Below are positions 1 through 9,678 of a stretch of DNA of 64,000 nucleotides, in pieces. The DNA is taken from the NCBI RefSeq assembly GCF_000025705.1, contig NC_013959.1, forward strand, positions 608,001 to 672,000. The letters run 5' to 3'. Positions within the stretch are counted from its first letter, which is position 1, and every line of letters starts with the position of its first letter. This stretch comes from Sideroxydans lithotrophicus ES-1. Its GTDB lineage: Bacteria; Pseudomonadota; Gammaproteobacteria; Burkholderiales; Gallionellaceae. A program made the position numbers and the translations under genes. The notes under the pieces are model-generated. The model ran no database searches. It was not told the origin of the DNA and was given only the letters and a program-made list of their open reading frames with translations.

Positions 1-1456
1 TTTCCTGAGCTGCGCTTTGTTCGGAGATGGTCTTGAAGGCCGGTTTGATGATGCCGAACAGGAGGAAGCCGATACCGCCTGCGATCAACAGATATTTGAA
101 GATATCCTTCGCCATCGCTATGGTATCAGGTTGCTTCCACATCGGGGTTTCCGCAATGATTTCCTGCTGTTCGTTGAAAGCACTGTTGAGCAGATTCAGG
201 CTGTCGCCGCGTTTTGCGTCGAACCCTACGGTCTCCTTGACCAGGGCGGTGATCTGCGCTTTTTCAGCATCGGTATACGGACGCGAGGTGGCTTTACCAT
301 CCTTGCCGGTCGTGCTGGGGTTGTTCACCACCACCGCAATGGAAAGGCGCTTGATGCTTCCGACCGGGAGCTTGGTGTGCTGGATGGTGCGGTCCACTTC
401 ATAGTTCGTGGTCAGTTCCTTGTGCATGTTGCCTGCAGTTCCTGCTGCGGCGACTACAGCGCTGGCTGGCGTGACGATGGGGGCAGTGGCGGGAACGGGC
501 GGCTGGTTGGACAGCGCGCCGGGAACACCGCCCGTGCTGGTCGTGCCGTTCTGCGTCTCCAGCGTTTGCAGGCTGCGCACTGCAGCCTGGTTGGGCGGCT
601 GGTTCGGACGGAAAGTCTCGGCGGTCTGTTCGGTCTGGGAGAAATCGAGACTGGCGGTGACCTGCGCACGCACGTTTTGCACGCCGGTGATCGGGATCAG
701 GATATCTTCGATGCGCTTGACGTAATCCTGCTCGATCTGGCGTACGTATTTCAGCTGGGTCGCGTCCATCAGCTGCTCGGCGTTGCTGTCGCGTGCCGAA
801 CTCAACAGCGTGCCGCTCTGGTCCACGACCGTGACGTTCTGCGCATTCATGTTGGGCACGCTGCTGGAGATCAGGTGGACGATCGCGCTGACTTGTCCCT
901 CATCCAGGGAATTTCCGGCTCGCAGGGAAAGAATCACCGATGCGCTGGGCTTTTGCTGTTCTTTGACGAACACGGATTGTTTGGGGATGGCCAGGTGCAC
1001 GCGCGCGCTGGCGACAGATGCGATGGTTTCCACCGAGCGCGACAGTTCGCCTTCCAGTGCCCGCTGATAATTGACCTGCTCGAGGAACTGGCTGGTGCCG
1101 AATTTCTGGTTCTCCATCAATTCGAAGCCGACTGTCCCGCCCTTGGGCAGACCCTTGGCGGCCATCTGCAGTCGCACTTCATACACCCTGTCGGCCGGGA
1201 CCATCAGCGTGCCGCCTTCGGTGAACTTGTAGGGGATGTTCTGCTGCTGTAAGGATTCGATGACGGCACCGCCGTCGCGTTCGGACATGTTCGCATAGAG
1301 CACGCGGTAATCCGGCGTCTGTCCCCACATGAACAGACCTGCCAGAAGTGCGACTGTGGCGGCGACTGCCACGATCAGTCCGAGTTTTTGTTGACTGGGC
1401 ATGCCGAACAGCAGCCGGGTCAGGGAAACGTTCATATTTGCGTCCGTATCAGCCAT
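1..1456 (-). CDS. fliF: Flagellar M-ring protein FliF (partial, runs off left edge)
   Basis: FliF builds the MS ring of the flagellar basal body in the inner membrane. Translating the - strand gives a long open frame with no stop before the window edge (about 485 codons). An N-terminal membrane segment follows KLGLIVAVAATVALL (about residues 23-43). It is followed by a YscJ/FliF ring-building region (LYANMSERDGGAVIESLQ) and a Pro/Gln/Thr-rich periplasmic loop, and a second membrane segment (YLLIAGGIGFLLFGII) lies close to the edge. The chosen start encodes MADTDANMN and is preceded by GGAAG; a second in-frame ATG seven codons later is the alternative. The gene is divergent from fliE, and fliG and others presumably continue to the left. 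A 411-codon ORF on the + strand over this gene is a shadow. Confidence 0.95.
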   Translation of the reverse strand, partial: MADTDANMNVSLTRLLFGMPSQQKLGLIVAVAATVALLAGLFMWGQTPDYRVLYANMSERDGGAVIESLQQQNIPYKFTEGGTLMVPADRVYEVRLQMAAKGLPKGGTVGFELMENQKFGTSQFLEQVNYQRALEGELSRSVETIASVASARVHLAIPKQSVFVKEQQKPSASVILSLRAGNSLDEGQVSAIVHLISSSVPNMNAQNVTVVDQSGTLLSSARDSNAEQLMDATQLKYVRQIEQDYVKRIEDILIPITGVQNVRAQVTASLDFSQTEQTAETFRPNQPPNQAAVRSLQTLETQNGTTSTGGVPGALSNQPPVPATAPIVTPASAVVAAAGTAGNMHKELTTNYEVDRTIQHTKLPVGSIKRLSIAVVVNNPSTTGKDGKATSRPYTDAEKAQITALVKETVGFDAKRGDSLNLLNSAFNEQQEIIAETPMWKQPDTIAMAKDIFKYLLIAGGIGFLLFGIIKPAFKTISEQSAAQE

Positions 1457-1619
1457 GCTTTTCTTCCAGATGAAACAAGGGGCAATCCCTCACGCTGCGC
1501 ATTATCTGCCTGCGAGACAAGTTCAGTATGCCGAAAAGCGGGGGAAATCGGGTGCTTTTCCGCTGCTAGCCCGCTTGGGGGTACGGGTAGAGTGCATCCA
1601 GGAAAAATGGAGGTGGATC

Positions 1620-1946
1620 ATGAGTATGGACGTTTCCAATGTAGACAGTCTGCTGAGCCAGATGCGTGCGGCGATGGCCGCGGCACAAGGCCAGCCGGCC
1701 CGGGCGCCAGCCCAGACGGGTGGCGTGGATTTCGCCGATGTGTTGAAATCCTCGCTGGACGGGGTCAATCAGGCACAACACCAGGCGGAAGACCTGCAGA
1801 AAGCCTTTGTGCTGGGCGATGACAAGGTCAGTTTGAGTGATACCATGATCGCCATGCAAAAGGCCAATATCTCGTTCCAGACCGCCGTGCAGGTACGCAA
1901 CAAGGTGGTGGCGGCCTATAACGACATCATGAACATGCAGGTCTGA
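1620..1946 (+). CDS. fliE: Flagellar hook-basal body protein FliE
   Basis: FliE is the small adaptor between the MS ring and the rod and is an early export substrate. The product is 108 residues, close to the family norm of about 100. The C-terminal half carries the conserved FliE pattern (DKVSLSDTMIAMQKAN, then FQTAVQVRNKVVAAYNDIMNM). The start is set by GGAGG seven bases upstream; the open frame extends further upstream but that part has no family similarity. It is transcribed away from fliF, and the glycan-island genes follow on the same strand after an 80-base gap with no obvious terminator. The fliE/fliF divergent arrangement is common in betaproteobacteria. Confidence 0.95.
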   Translation: MSMDVSNVDSLLSQMRAAMAAAQGQPARAPAQTGGVDFADVLKSSLDGVNQAQHQAEDLQKAFVLGDDKVSLSDTMIAMQKANISFQTAVQVRNKVVAAYNDIMNMQV

Positions 1947-2026
1947 TTTGTAGAGCCGATCATGCTTCCTCAGGCAATCGGCCCGTCGAGAGTGCATTTG
2001 ATCTTTACCAAATTTGTGGCGGGCAA

Positions 2027-4369
2027 ATGACCACTGAAACTTCCACACAGCAAACCGAAACACAGTCTGTAGCACAGGCTTCTCGCGAAATTCTTGAGCA
2101 CCATCGGGATGACCACTTGCCGGGAATCGGTATGCAAAACGTCCAGAGCAAAGATATTAGGCATCAGCTTTCCAGCCAGATTTTGACAGGCGATAGCCAA
2201 GAACCTGCATCGCGAGAGGTCGATGATCTTGTAGCGCTTTTTTCGGCAGGCCGTTATCCGGAGGCGGTTGTCATGTCCAAAGAGATGACGGCTCGATTTC
2301 CGCAGTACGGGATTGGTTGGAAGATGCTTGGTGTGTTGTTCAATCAAATGGGACGTAATGCCGAGGCCTTGGGGCCAATGAGGAATGCGATTACCCTCTT
2401 GCCGAACGATGCCGAGGCGCACGGCAATCTTGGCATAATCCTTAACGGACTTGGTATGCTGGACGAGGCTGCCGCAAGCTATCGCAGGGCAATTCAGCTC
2501 AATCCGAATGTTGCCGGATGGTACTTCAATCTGGGTAATATCTTCATGGCGCAGGGAAAATGGCAGAAGTCTGAAGACTGCTACCAATGCGTTCTTATGC
2601 TCAAGGCTGATTTCCCTGAGGTTTATAACAATCTGGGCATCATCCGCAAAGCGATGGGACAGCCAGTGGAAGCAGAGGCCTGTTATAGACGTGCAATAGA
2701 GATCAGGCCGAATTATGCCGATGCCTATAATAATCTGGGTTCAGTGCTTCAGTATCTTGGGCGGCCGGTCGAAGCCGAAGTGAGCTATAAGCACGCAATA
2801 CAACTAGAACCGGCTCGTGCTGAGTCCTACAGCAATTTGGGCAATACCTTGCAGGAACTTGGGCGCTACCATGAGGCTGAAGCCAGTCTGCGGCGAGCTC
2901 TCCAGCTCCAGCCTGATCATGCTCAGGCGTATAACAATCTGGGAGGAACACTCAAGCATATGGGGCGGCTTCAGGAGGCTGAGTCCTGTTACCGCCGGGC
3001 ATTGCATATCAGCCCGGAAAAGGCTGAGGTGCATAGCAATCTGGGGGCAACGTTGATGGATATGGGACGGCTGCACGAGGCCGAACAATGCTATAGGGAA
3101 GCATTGAGGATCAATCCCGAGTATTTTCCTGCGCACAGCAATCTGTTGTTTATGATGAATTATGCATCGAACAGCAATCCCGAAATCGGCCTTGCAGAAG
3201 CGAAGTTTTATGGAATGAAAGTGAGCAGCAAAGCCTCTGCAAAGTTTCGCGACTGGTCATGCAACCGACAAGCTAAGCGTCTGCGCATCGGTTTTGTGTC
3301 TGGGGACTTTCGACAACACCCCATTGGTTATTTTCTTGAAAGCGTGTTGAAGCAAATCGATCCGGTCAGTTTGGAGTTGTTCGCTTACCCGACATATCAT
3401 GCGGCAGACGAAATCACTGCACGCCTCCAGCCGCGGTTTGCTGCATGGCGACCGTTGTGTGGTATGAGCGATGAAGATTCTGCAAGATTGATACACGGTG
3501 ATGGCCTGCATGTGTTAATCGATCTGTCAGGACACACACAGCATAACCGTTTGCCGGTATTTGCCTGGAAACCGGCGCCGATTCAGGTAAGTTGGCAGGG
3601 CTATTTGGCAACCACTGGTGTTGCCGAGATTGATTATTTTTTGGCTGATCCCTATGTGGCACCGATTCGTGAGGCAGGTCATTTCACGGAAGAGATCTGG
3701 CGATTGCCGGAGTGCTATATGTGTTTCACTGAACCTGCAGTGGCATTGGATGTCGCGCCTTTGCCATCGCTATCGACAGGTTGCATTACTTTTGGCAGCC
3801 TGAACAACTTGACTAAGATGAGCGATGCGACAGTTGCGTTATGGGCGCAGATATTGACTGCCGTGCCCGGATCCCAATTGTTTCTCAAGACCAGATTACT
3901 CAGTGCAAGTGAGATGCGTGAATCGGTGATAAGACGCTATGCACAGTACGGCATTCCGGAAAGAAGATTGATACTTGAAGGCGCCGGCACGCTTACGCGC
4001 TCGGAATATCTGGAATCTTATCGGCACATTGATATTGCGCTTGATCCGTTTCCGTATGCGGGATGCACTACGAGCATTGAAGGATTGTGGATGGGGGTGC
4101 CGCTACTCACCAAACGTGGCGATCGTTTTGAATCTCATCTGGGGGAGACCATCAATTGCAACGCAGGACTGGCGGATTGGATCGCAATCGACGAAGACGA
4201 TTATGTGGCAAAAGCGGTAAATCTTTCCTCCGATCCAGAACGACTCGCATCGCTGCGGGCAGGCTTGCGCCATCAGGTTTTGTCTTCTCCTCTGTTTGAT
4301 GCGCCCCGCTTTGCGCGCAACTTTGAGCAAGCATTGAGGGGGATGTGGGGTCGATGGTTGGAGAGATGA
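2027..4369 (+). CDS. TPR repeat protein with O-GlcNAc transferase (SPINDLY/GT41) domain
   Basis: Predicted soluble protein glycosyltransferase of 780 residues. After a Gln/Thr-rich leader of about 60 residues there are about nine consecutive TPRs (residues ~66-385, repeated NNLG...GR..EAE.SYRRAL pattern). A GT41-type catalytic region starts near residue 416 (KRLRIGFVSGDFRQHPIGYF). Family landmarks are visible: DLSGHTQHNRLP (~499), FGSLNNLTKMSD with the Lys expected to hold UDP-sugar (~597), and IALDPFPYAGCTTSIEG. In this family the TPR superhelix binds the acceptor protein. The location directly after fliE and upstream of the flagellin block suggests flagellin as target; this is inference. 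The paralogue at 16252-18756 is very similar in its catalytic half. Base composition is visibly more AT-rich than the housekeeping genes: 2701-2760 counts 27/60 G+C. Confidence 0.9.
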   Translation: MTTETSTQQTETQSVAQASREILEHHRDDHLPGIGMQNVQSKDIRHQLSSQILTGDSQEPASREVDDLVALFSAGRYPEAVVMSKEMTARFPQYGIGWKMLGVLFNQMGRNAEALGPMRNAITLLPNDAEAHGNLGIILNGLGMLDEAAASYRRAIQLNPNVAGWYFNLGNIFMAQGKWQKSEDCYQCVLMLKADFPEVYNNLGIIRKAMGQPVEAEACYRRAIEIRPNYADAYNNLGSVLQYLGRPVEAEVSYKHAIQLEPARAESYSNLGNTLQELGRYHEAEASLRRALQLQPDHAQAYNNLGGTLKHMGRLQEAESCYRRALHISPEKAEVHSNLGATLMDMGRLHEAEQCYREALRINPEYFPAHSNLLFMMNYASNSNPEIGLAEAKFYGMKVSSKASAKFRDWSCNRQAKRLRIGFVSGDFRQHPIGYFLESVLKQIDPVSLELFAYPTYHAADEITARLQPRFAAWRPLCGMSDEDSARLIHGDGLHVLIDLSGHTQHNRLPVFAWKPAPIQVSWQGYLATTGVAEIDYFLADPYVAPIREAGHFTEEIWRLPECYMCFTEPAVALDVAPLPSLSTGCITFGSLNNLTKMSDATVALWAQILTAVPGSQLFLKTRLLSASEMRESVIRRYAQYGIPERRLILEGAGTLTRSEYLESYRHIDIALDPFPYAGCTTSIEGLWMGVPLLTKRGDRFESHLGETINCNAGLADWIAIDEDDYVAKAVNLSSDPERLASLRAGLRHQVLSSPLFDAPRFARNFEQALRGMWGRWLER

Positions 4370-4425
4370 AAAAAACGATGGGCGCCAACTGGCTTTTTTG
4401 GAACGAACCTAAACGTGATTAACAA

Positions 4426-7221
4426 ATGACCCGGGAAATTTCTTTAACGCAAGCTGGTGTGCGGACGCTAGAGCTTGCGCTATTGCAAGCCGTTGAGTTG
4501 CATCAGGCCGGCCGGCTACAAGAAGCAGAGCAATGCTATCAGGCCATCTTGAAACTCGATCCACATCATGCCAAAGCAAATCACAATCTTGGGGTATTGT
4601 CGGTGCAAATGGGACAGTCAGAAGCTGGTCTTGCCTATTTCGCGGCCGCACTTGAGGCGGATCCAGCGCACGGGCAATACTGGCTGAGTTATATCGATAC
4701 CTTGCATCTGGCTGGCCAGTCGGAAGAAGCGCGACAAGTGCTGGCGCTTGCTCGACAGAGCGGGTTGCAGGGCGATGATGTCGATGCGCTGGAAGCGAGT
4801 TTGGAAGGTGCGGGCCTGTCTGGAGCAGGACATCAGCCCGAATCGGCCGGGACGAATGATCAGCTGAAGTCAACTCAACAAAGCAAAAGTCCTCACCAGC
4901 AAGAAATCAACACATTGATCGCACTGTTTACACAAGGTCGGTATGAAGAGGTCATGTCCCTCTCTCAAGTGATGACACGGCGATTTCCCCAGTATGGTTT
5001 CGGCTGGAAGATATTGGGGGTGGCCTGCAAGCAGCAGGGAAAGAACGCTGAAGCCCTGATTCCAATGCAAAAGGCGGTCGAGTTGTTGCCGAACGATGCC
5101 GAGGCACACAGCAATCTGGGGGGCGTTCTTCAGAGTCTCGGACGATTGAGCGAAGCGGAAGCGATGCTGAGTCTTGCGTTACGGATCAATCCGGATAATG
5201 CCGACGCACTGTTCAATCTGGGCATAACCCTGCAGGGACTGGACCGGCTGGACGAGGCAGAGCGCAGCTACCGAAAGGCACTGCAGATCAGGCCAGATTA
5301 TGCTGAAGTGCATGGCAGCCTGGGCGCCGTCTTGCAGGCTACTGGGCGTCTGCAAGAAGCATTGACGCATTTCCAACAACGATCCCTGCTGGCTCCGGGG
5401 AATCCCGTAGACCAGCATCTGATCGCCTCTCTGACCGGTGAGACTACCGAACGTGCGCCCGCCAAATACGTCGAGGATGTTTTCGATAGCTATGCCGATA
5501 ACTTCGACAGCCATTTGCTGCAAGTGCTCAAATATGAAACTCCCAGAAAGTTGCTGGAGTCAATTTCGCATCACCCTCCGAATGCGGACAAATGGGATGT
5601 TCTGGATTTGGGCTGCGGAACGGGACTGTTTGGAGTGGAGGTTGCACCGTTTGCAAAACAACTGGTCGGAGTGGATCTTTCCTCGAAGATGCTGGAGCAG
5701 GCGCGGGCGCGCAAGCTGTATCAGCGTCTTGAACAGGCGGATCTGGTGACCATGATGCAAGGCGAGCCTGCTGCAAGCTTCGATGTGATCGTGGCAGCTG
5801 ACGTGTTCGTATATCTGGGCAAACTCGATGACGTGATCGCCGAAGCAGGACGGTTGCTGCGGCCGGGCGGGATACTGGCGTTCTCTGTCGAGGATTGCGA
5901 TATGTCGCCGCGCCGGTCGGACGCTCAGGGCGAGGTGCCGGATTACCAGTTGAAGAACACAGGGCGTTACGGCCAATCGCTCGGTTACCTTGCACGATTG
6001 GCATCTGTTAATGGCCTTCAGATACAGGAGGAGGTTGCCACTCAACTCCGCATCGATCATGGCAAGCCGATCCTGGGACATATCTGTCTTTGGGCGAAAG
6101 AGTCCGCGACCAATGCCAAGCATGGCGCGCCATCCGCAGATCAGTTACTGCAAGGAGCAGTCAGGTGTCATCAGGCGGGTCAATTGCATGACGCCGAGCG
6201 TCTTTATCGCGAGATACTGGGAATCGATCAGAATCATTCAAAGGCAAATCACAATCTGGGCTCACTGTATATTCAGAAATCGCAGCCTGCTGCCAGTCTG
6301 CCGTTCTTTGCGGCTGCGCTGGAAGCTGATCCGGCGCACGGCCAATACTGGTTGAGTTACATCGATGCCTTGCATCAGGCAGGTCAGAAGCAGGTTGCGC
6401 GTGAAGTGCTTGCTTTGGCCAGACAATATGGATTGGGCGGAGAAGACGTGGATGCCCTGGAGATGAATCTGCGCGGCGGGCCAGCTGACATGGCAGGACA
6501 GTCGCAATCCTATTGTCCTGTTTGCGGCAGCAATCAGGTCTCCTTTTTGCCGCTTCCCGAGTTTTATCGCGAAAGCTCGCGTCTTTACGGATTCGAACAT
6601 TTTGGTAAAGGCGAAATGATCTCGCTGGAGCAATACACGTGCAATCGTTGCGGAGCGTCTGACCGTGAACGTCTTTATGCATTATGGATCGATCAACAAC
6701 TTGAGAAGAACTCATTGAGTCGTTCTGCCAAGGTCATGCATTTCGCCCCGGAAGAAGCGCTGTCGAAAAGGCTCCGGCAGCTGTTTGCCAATTACGAGAC
6801 TGCGGATTTTGGCATGGGGCAGGTCGACCATAAGGTCGACCTTCAGAACCTGCCATTTGCCGATGAGAGTTATGAATTTTTCATTTGCAGCCATGTGCTT
6901 GAACATGTGGAAAGCGACGACAGGGCGATCCGTGAGTTGTACAGGATCACCAGAACGGGCGGTTGTGGCATTCTCGTGGCACCGATCATCGTGGGGCTGG
7001 AGAGGACTGTGGAAGACCCGAGCGTGAAAGATGCGGCAGGTCGCTGGCGTCTTTATGGGCAGGATGACCACGTCAGGCTGTATGCTCATGACGATTATGT
7101 GAACAAGATCCGCAGTCACGGGTTCCACGTGGCCGAGCTGGGTGAAGAATATTTTGGTGAAGAAATATTCCATTCGCTGGGTCTGACGCACACAAGCATC
7201 CTGTATGTGGTGAGCAAATGA
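4426..7221 (+). CDS. TPR-methyltransferase-TPR-methyltransferase fusion protein
   Basis: A 931-residue multidomain protein. Order: TPR module (residues ~17-128), linker, further TPRs (~155-335), a class I SAM-dependent methyltransferase (LDLGCGTGLFGVEVAP near 393, then VIVAADVFVYLG), a second copy of the first TPR module (~572-690), a zinc-ribbon-like stretch (CPVCGSNQ at ~697, CNRCGASDRER at ~739) and a second methyltransferase (Methyltransf_11 type: FFICSHVLEHVESDDRAI). The two TPR modules are near duplicates, sharing EADPAHGQYWLSYID and GLxGxDVDALE, and the same module opens the protein at 16252-18756. Its stop overlaps the next start by four bases (ATGA), so it is in one operon with the aminotransferase. 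It probably methylates a sugar or a protein in the flagellar modification pathway; the substrate is unknown. Confidence 0.85.
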   Translation: MTREISLTQAGVRTLELALLQAVELHQAGRLQEAEQCYQAILKLDPHHAKANHNLGVLSVQMGQSEAGLAYFAAALEADPAHGQYWLSYIDTLHLAGQSEEARQVLALARQSGLQGDDVDALEASLEGAGLSGAGHQPESAGTNDQLKSTQQSKSPHQQEINTLIALFTQGRYEEVMSLSQVMTRRFPQYGFGWKILGVACKQQGKNAEALIPMQKAVELLPNDAEAHSNLGGVLQSLGRLSEAEAMLSLALRINPDNADALFNLGITLQGLDRLDEAERSYRKALQIRPDYAEVHGSLGAVLQATGRLQEALTHFQQRSLLAPGNPVDQHLIASLTGETTERAPAKYVEDVFDSYADNFDSHLLQVLKYETPRKLLESISHHPPNADKWDVLDLGCGTGLFGVEVAPFAKQLVGVDLSSKMLEQARARKLYQRLEQADLVTMMQGEPAASFDVIVAADVFVYLGKLDDVIAEAGRLLRPGGILAFSVEDCDMSPRRSDAQGEVPDYQLKNTGRYGQSLGYLARLASVNGLQIQEEVATQLRIDHGKPILGHICLWAKESATNAKHGAPSADQLLQGAVRCHQAGQLHDAERLYREILGIDQNHSKANHNLGSLYIQKSQPAASLPFFAAALEADPAHGQYWLSYIDALHQAGQKQVAREVLALARQYGLGGEDVDALEMNLRGGPADMAGQSQSYCPVCGSNQVSFLPLPEFYRESSRLYGFEHFGKGEMISLEQYTCNRCGASDRERLYALWIDQQLEKNSLSRSAKVMHFAPEEALSKRLRQLFANYETADFGMGQVDHKVDLQNLPFADESYEFFICSHVLEHVESDDRAIRELYRITRTGGCGILVAPIIVGLERTVEDPSVKDAAGRWRLYGQDDHVRLYAHDDYVNKIRSHGFHVAELGEEYFGEEIFHSLGLTHTSILYVVSK

Positions 7222-8330
7222 CAAAATCGAACGAGCCGATCTATGTAACCAAGCCGGTGCTGCCGCCCTTGGAGGAATTCCTTCCGTATCTGCAACAGAT
7301 ATGGGATAGCCGGATACTTACCAACGGTGGCTCTTTTCACCAGCAGCTGGAGCAGGCGCTGTGCGAATACCTGGGCGTCAAGTACATCTCCCTGTTTACC
7401 AATGGCACCATAGGCCTGGTCACCGCGCTGCAAGCATTGCGCATCACCGGCGAGGTGATCACAACTCCGTATTCCTTCGTAGCCACTGCGCATTCGCTGC
7501 TCTGGAATGGCATCAAACCGGTCTTCGTCGACATCGATCCGGATACGCTGAACCTTGATCCGGCCAAGATCGAAGCTGCGATCACTCCTTCCACCACGGC
7601 CATTCTGGCAGTGCATGTGTATGGACATCCCTGCGCTGTCGATGCCATCCAGAAGATCGCCGACAATTACAACCTCAGGGTGATCTACGATGCTGCACAT
7701 GCGTTTGGTGTTCAGTATCATTCCGGCAGTCTGTTGAATCATGGCGACCTGTCGGTACTGAGTTTCCATGCGACCAAGGTGTTCAATACCTTCGAAGGCG
7801 GCGCCATCGTTTCGCCGGACGCCAAGACCAAGCAGCGCATCGACCACCTGAAGAACTTCGGCTTCGTCGACGAGGTGACGGTGGTTGCACCCGGCATCAA
7901 TGGCAAGATGAGCGAGTTCAACGCGGCATTGGGGCTGCTGCAGCTCAAGGGTATTGATGCGGCAATGCAACAACGCAAGGTCATCGACGCGCGTTATCGC
8001 AAGGCTTTCGACAATGTGCAGGGGATACGCTGCTTCTCGGCCGTCCACGAAGATGTCGCCAATTACGCCTATTTCCCGATCCTGGTGCAGCCCGGTTATC
8101 CGTTGAGTCGCGATGAGCTGTACCGGAAGCTGCGCGAGCACAATATCTTTGCCCGACGTTATTTCTATCCGCTGATCAGCGACTTCCCCATGTATCGCGG
8201 CTTGCCCTCAGCGGCGCAGTCGAATCTGCGCGTGGCAAGCCAGGCCGCAAAGGAAGTGCTGTGCCTGCCGATCTATCCAGGGCTGACCGACGAGCAGCTC
8301 GATTCGGTGATCGGGTTGATCACGGGATAA
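7218..8330 (+). CDS. DegT/DnrJ/EryC1 family sugar aminotransferase
   Basis: PLP-dependent aminotransferase of 370 residues that converts a nucleotide-linked keto-sugar to an amino sugar (RffA/FdtB/QdtB-like branch). Visible landmarks: SLFTNGTIGLVTALQA for phosphate binding, VIYDAAHAFGV with the PLP-ring Asp, and SFHATKVFNTFEGGAIV with the Schiff-base Lys at about residue 187. The product sugar cannot be read from the sequence. The downstream acyltransferase suggests that the new amino group is acylated. Start ATG overlaps the stop of the upstream TPR-methyltransferase gene (ATGA), which implies translational coupling. Confidence 0.92.
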   Translation: MTKSNEPIYVTKPVLPPLEEFLPYLQQIWDSRILTNGGSFHQQLEQALCEYLGVKYISLFTNGTIGLVTALQALRITGEVITTPYSFVATAHSLLWNGIKPVFVDIDPDTLNLDPAKIEAAITPSTTAILAVHVYGHPCAVDAIQKIADNYNLRVIYDAAHAFGVQYHSGSLLNHGDLSVLSFHATKVFNTFEGGAIVSPDAKTKQRIDHLKNFGFVDEVTVVAPGINGKMSEFNAALGLLQLKGIDAAMQQRKVIDARYRKAFDNVQGIRCFSAVHEDVANYAYFPILVQPGYPLSRDELYRKLREHNIFARRYFYPLISDFPMYRGLPSAAQSNLRVASQAAKEVLCLPIYPGLTDEQLDSVIGLITG

Positions 8331-8338
8331 GCGGGCGC

Positions 8339-9040
8339 ATGAAGACCATCGCCATCATGCAGCCATACTTCCTTCCCTACATCGGTTATTTCCAGCTGAT
8401 GGCGGCGGTGGACAAGTTCGTAGTGTTTGACGATGTCCATTACATCAATCGTGGCTGGGTGAACCGCAACCGCTTGCTGCTCGATGGAGCAGCACATACG
8501 TTCACGCTGCCGTTGCGCGGCGCCAGCCAGAATCGCTTGATCTGCGAAATCGAACTGGTGGGTGAGCCGGGTTGGCGCGACAAGCTGTTGCGAACCATCC
8601 GCCAGGCTTATGCGAAGGCGCCCTGTTTTGCGGAGGTGTTCGCGCTGATGGAGCGGCTGATCACATTTCCCGCTGTGCGGCTGGATGAGTTCCTGCTCAA
8701 CAGCCTGCGCGAGGTGGCGGGCTATCTCGCGCTGGAGGTGGAGATTGAGGGCACTTCCCGGATCTATCGCAACTCGCACCTGGGTGGGCAGGAACGCATA
8801 CTCGATATCTGCCGGCAGGAGCATGCCGACATCTACATCAACCCGGTCGGTGGCGAAGATTTGTATGATCGCGCCAGCTTCCGGCAGCAAGGAATACAGC
8901 TGAAGTTCCTGCGTTCACGGCCGGTGAGCTATGCGCAAGGAAAAGGCGAGTTCGTGCCGTGGCTGTCGATCCTGGATGTGCTCATGTTCAATCCGCAGCC
9001 GGAAGCGCGGCAGCTGCTAGCCGAGATGGATCTGGCATGA
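8339..9040 (+). CDS. WbqC family protein
   Basis: 233-residue protein with the WbqC signature at its N-terminus (MKTIAIMQPYFLPYIGYFQL, VDKFVVFDDVHYINRGWVNR). WbqC proteins occur in O-antigen and flagellin glycan loci next to DegT aminotransferases. Their biochemical role is poorly defined; a transferase or acyl-donor function has been suggested for the family. The start is placed eight bases after the aminotransferase stop, because the open frame upstream of it overlaps that gene in another frame. The 3' end overlaps the next start (ATGA). Confidence 0.88.
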   Translation: MKTIAIMQPYFLPYIGYFQLMAAVDKFVVFDDVHYINRGWVNRNRLLLDGAAHTFTLPLRGASQNRLICEIELVGEPGWRDKLLRTIRQAYAKAPCFAEVFALMERLITFPAVRLDEFLLNSLREVAGYLALEVEIEGTSRIYRNSHLGGQERILDICRQEHADIYINPVGGEDLYDRASFRQQGIQLKFLRSRPVSYAQGKGEFVPWLSILDVLMFNPQPEARQLLAEMDLA

Positions 9041-9678
9041 ACGATCACAAGTACACGGCAATCATCGAGCATTACGAAGACTGCCTGGCGCAGCATGGCG
9101 ATTCCCATCTTGGGGTGGACTGGCCCAACCCGCTCGATGCGGAGAAACGCTATCGCGTGATGCTGGAGGTGGTGCGCGAAGATCCTGCGGGGCTGACCCT
9201 GCTGGATTTCGGCTGCGGGGCTTCGCATTTGTATCCGTATATGTTGAACACTCGCTTTGCTGCGCTTGAGTACCACGGTCTGGATGCCTCGCCCGCATTC
9301 TGTGAGTTGTCGCGCAGCAAGTTTCCGCAGATCGATTATACCTGCCTCGATGTACTGGATGCGCCGGAACGACTGTGCAAATTCGATTATGTCGTGATGA
9401 ACGGCGTGTTCACCGAGAAGCGCGAACTGGCATTCGACGAGATGTTCGAGTACTTCAAGCAGGTGCTGCGCATCGTTTTTCCCAAGGTGCGCCGCGGCAT
9501 GGCTTTTAACGTGATGTCCAAGGCGGTCGACTGGGAGCGCGACGACCTGTTCCATTTGCCGGCCGATCCGCTGATTGCCTTCCTGACCAAGGAGCTGTCG
9601 CGCCATTTCGTCATCCGCAACGATTATGGTCTGTATGAATACACCGTCTATGTCTACAAGGAGCCGCTTCATGTCTAA
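9037..9678 (+). CDS. SAM-dependent methyltransferase
   Basis: 213-residue class I methyltransferase. The SAM-binding motif LLDFGCGASHLYPYM lies near residue 54, followed by YHGLDASPAFCELS (acidic motif II) and FDYVVMNGVFTEKREL. It starts at the ATG overlapping the WbqC stop; upstream extension of the frame would run through wbqC and is rejected. Pathway membership (sugar O- or N-methylation) is inferred only from the tight coupling with WbqC upstream and the acyltransferase downstream (eight-base overlap). Confidence 0.85.
   Translation: MNDHKYTAIIEHYEDCLAQHGDSHLGVDWPNPLDAEKRYRVMLEVVREDPAGLTLLDFGCGASHLYPYMLNTRFAALEYHGLDASPAFCELSRSKFPQIDYTCLDVLDAPERLCKFDYVVMNGVFTEKRELAFDEMFEYFKQVLRIVFPKVRRGMAFNVMSKAVDWERDDLFHLPADPLIAFLTKELSRHFVIRNDYGLYEYTVYVYKEPLHV

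Noticed and set aside
17-1252. 411-codon ORF on the + strand
   Set aside because: It is antisense to fliF. The - strand frame gives clear FliF motifs and membrane helices, whereas the + frame is Arg/Gly/His-rich shadow sequence.
1457-1619. Sigma-54 promoter between fliF and fliE
   Set aside because: A GG-N10-GC pairing exists near 1540-1553 on the + strand, but most other consensus positions (TGGCAC, TTGC) do not match, so it could be chance.
4370-4425. Intrinsic terminator after the first TPR-OGT gene
   Set aside because: A-rich and T-rich ends occur around GCC/GGC, but the stem is only about three base pairs with mismatches.
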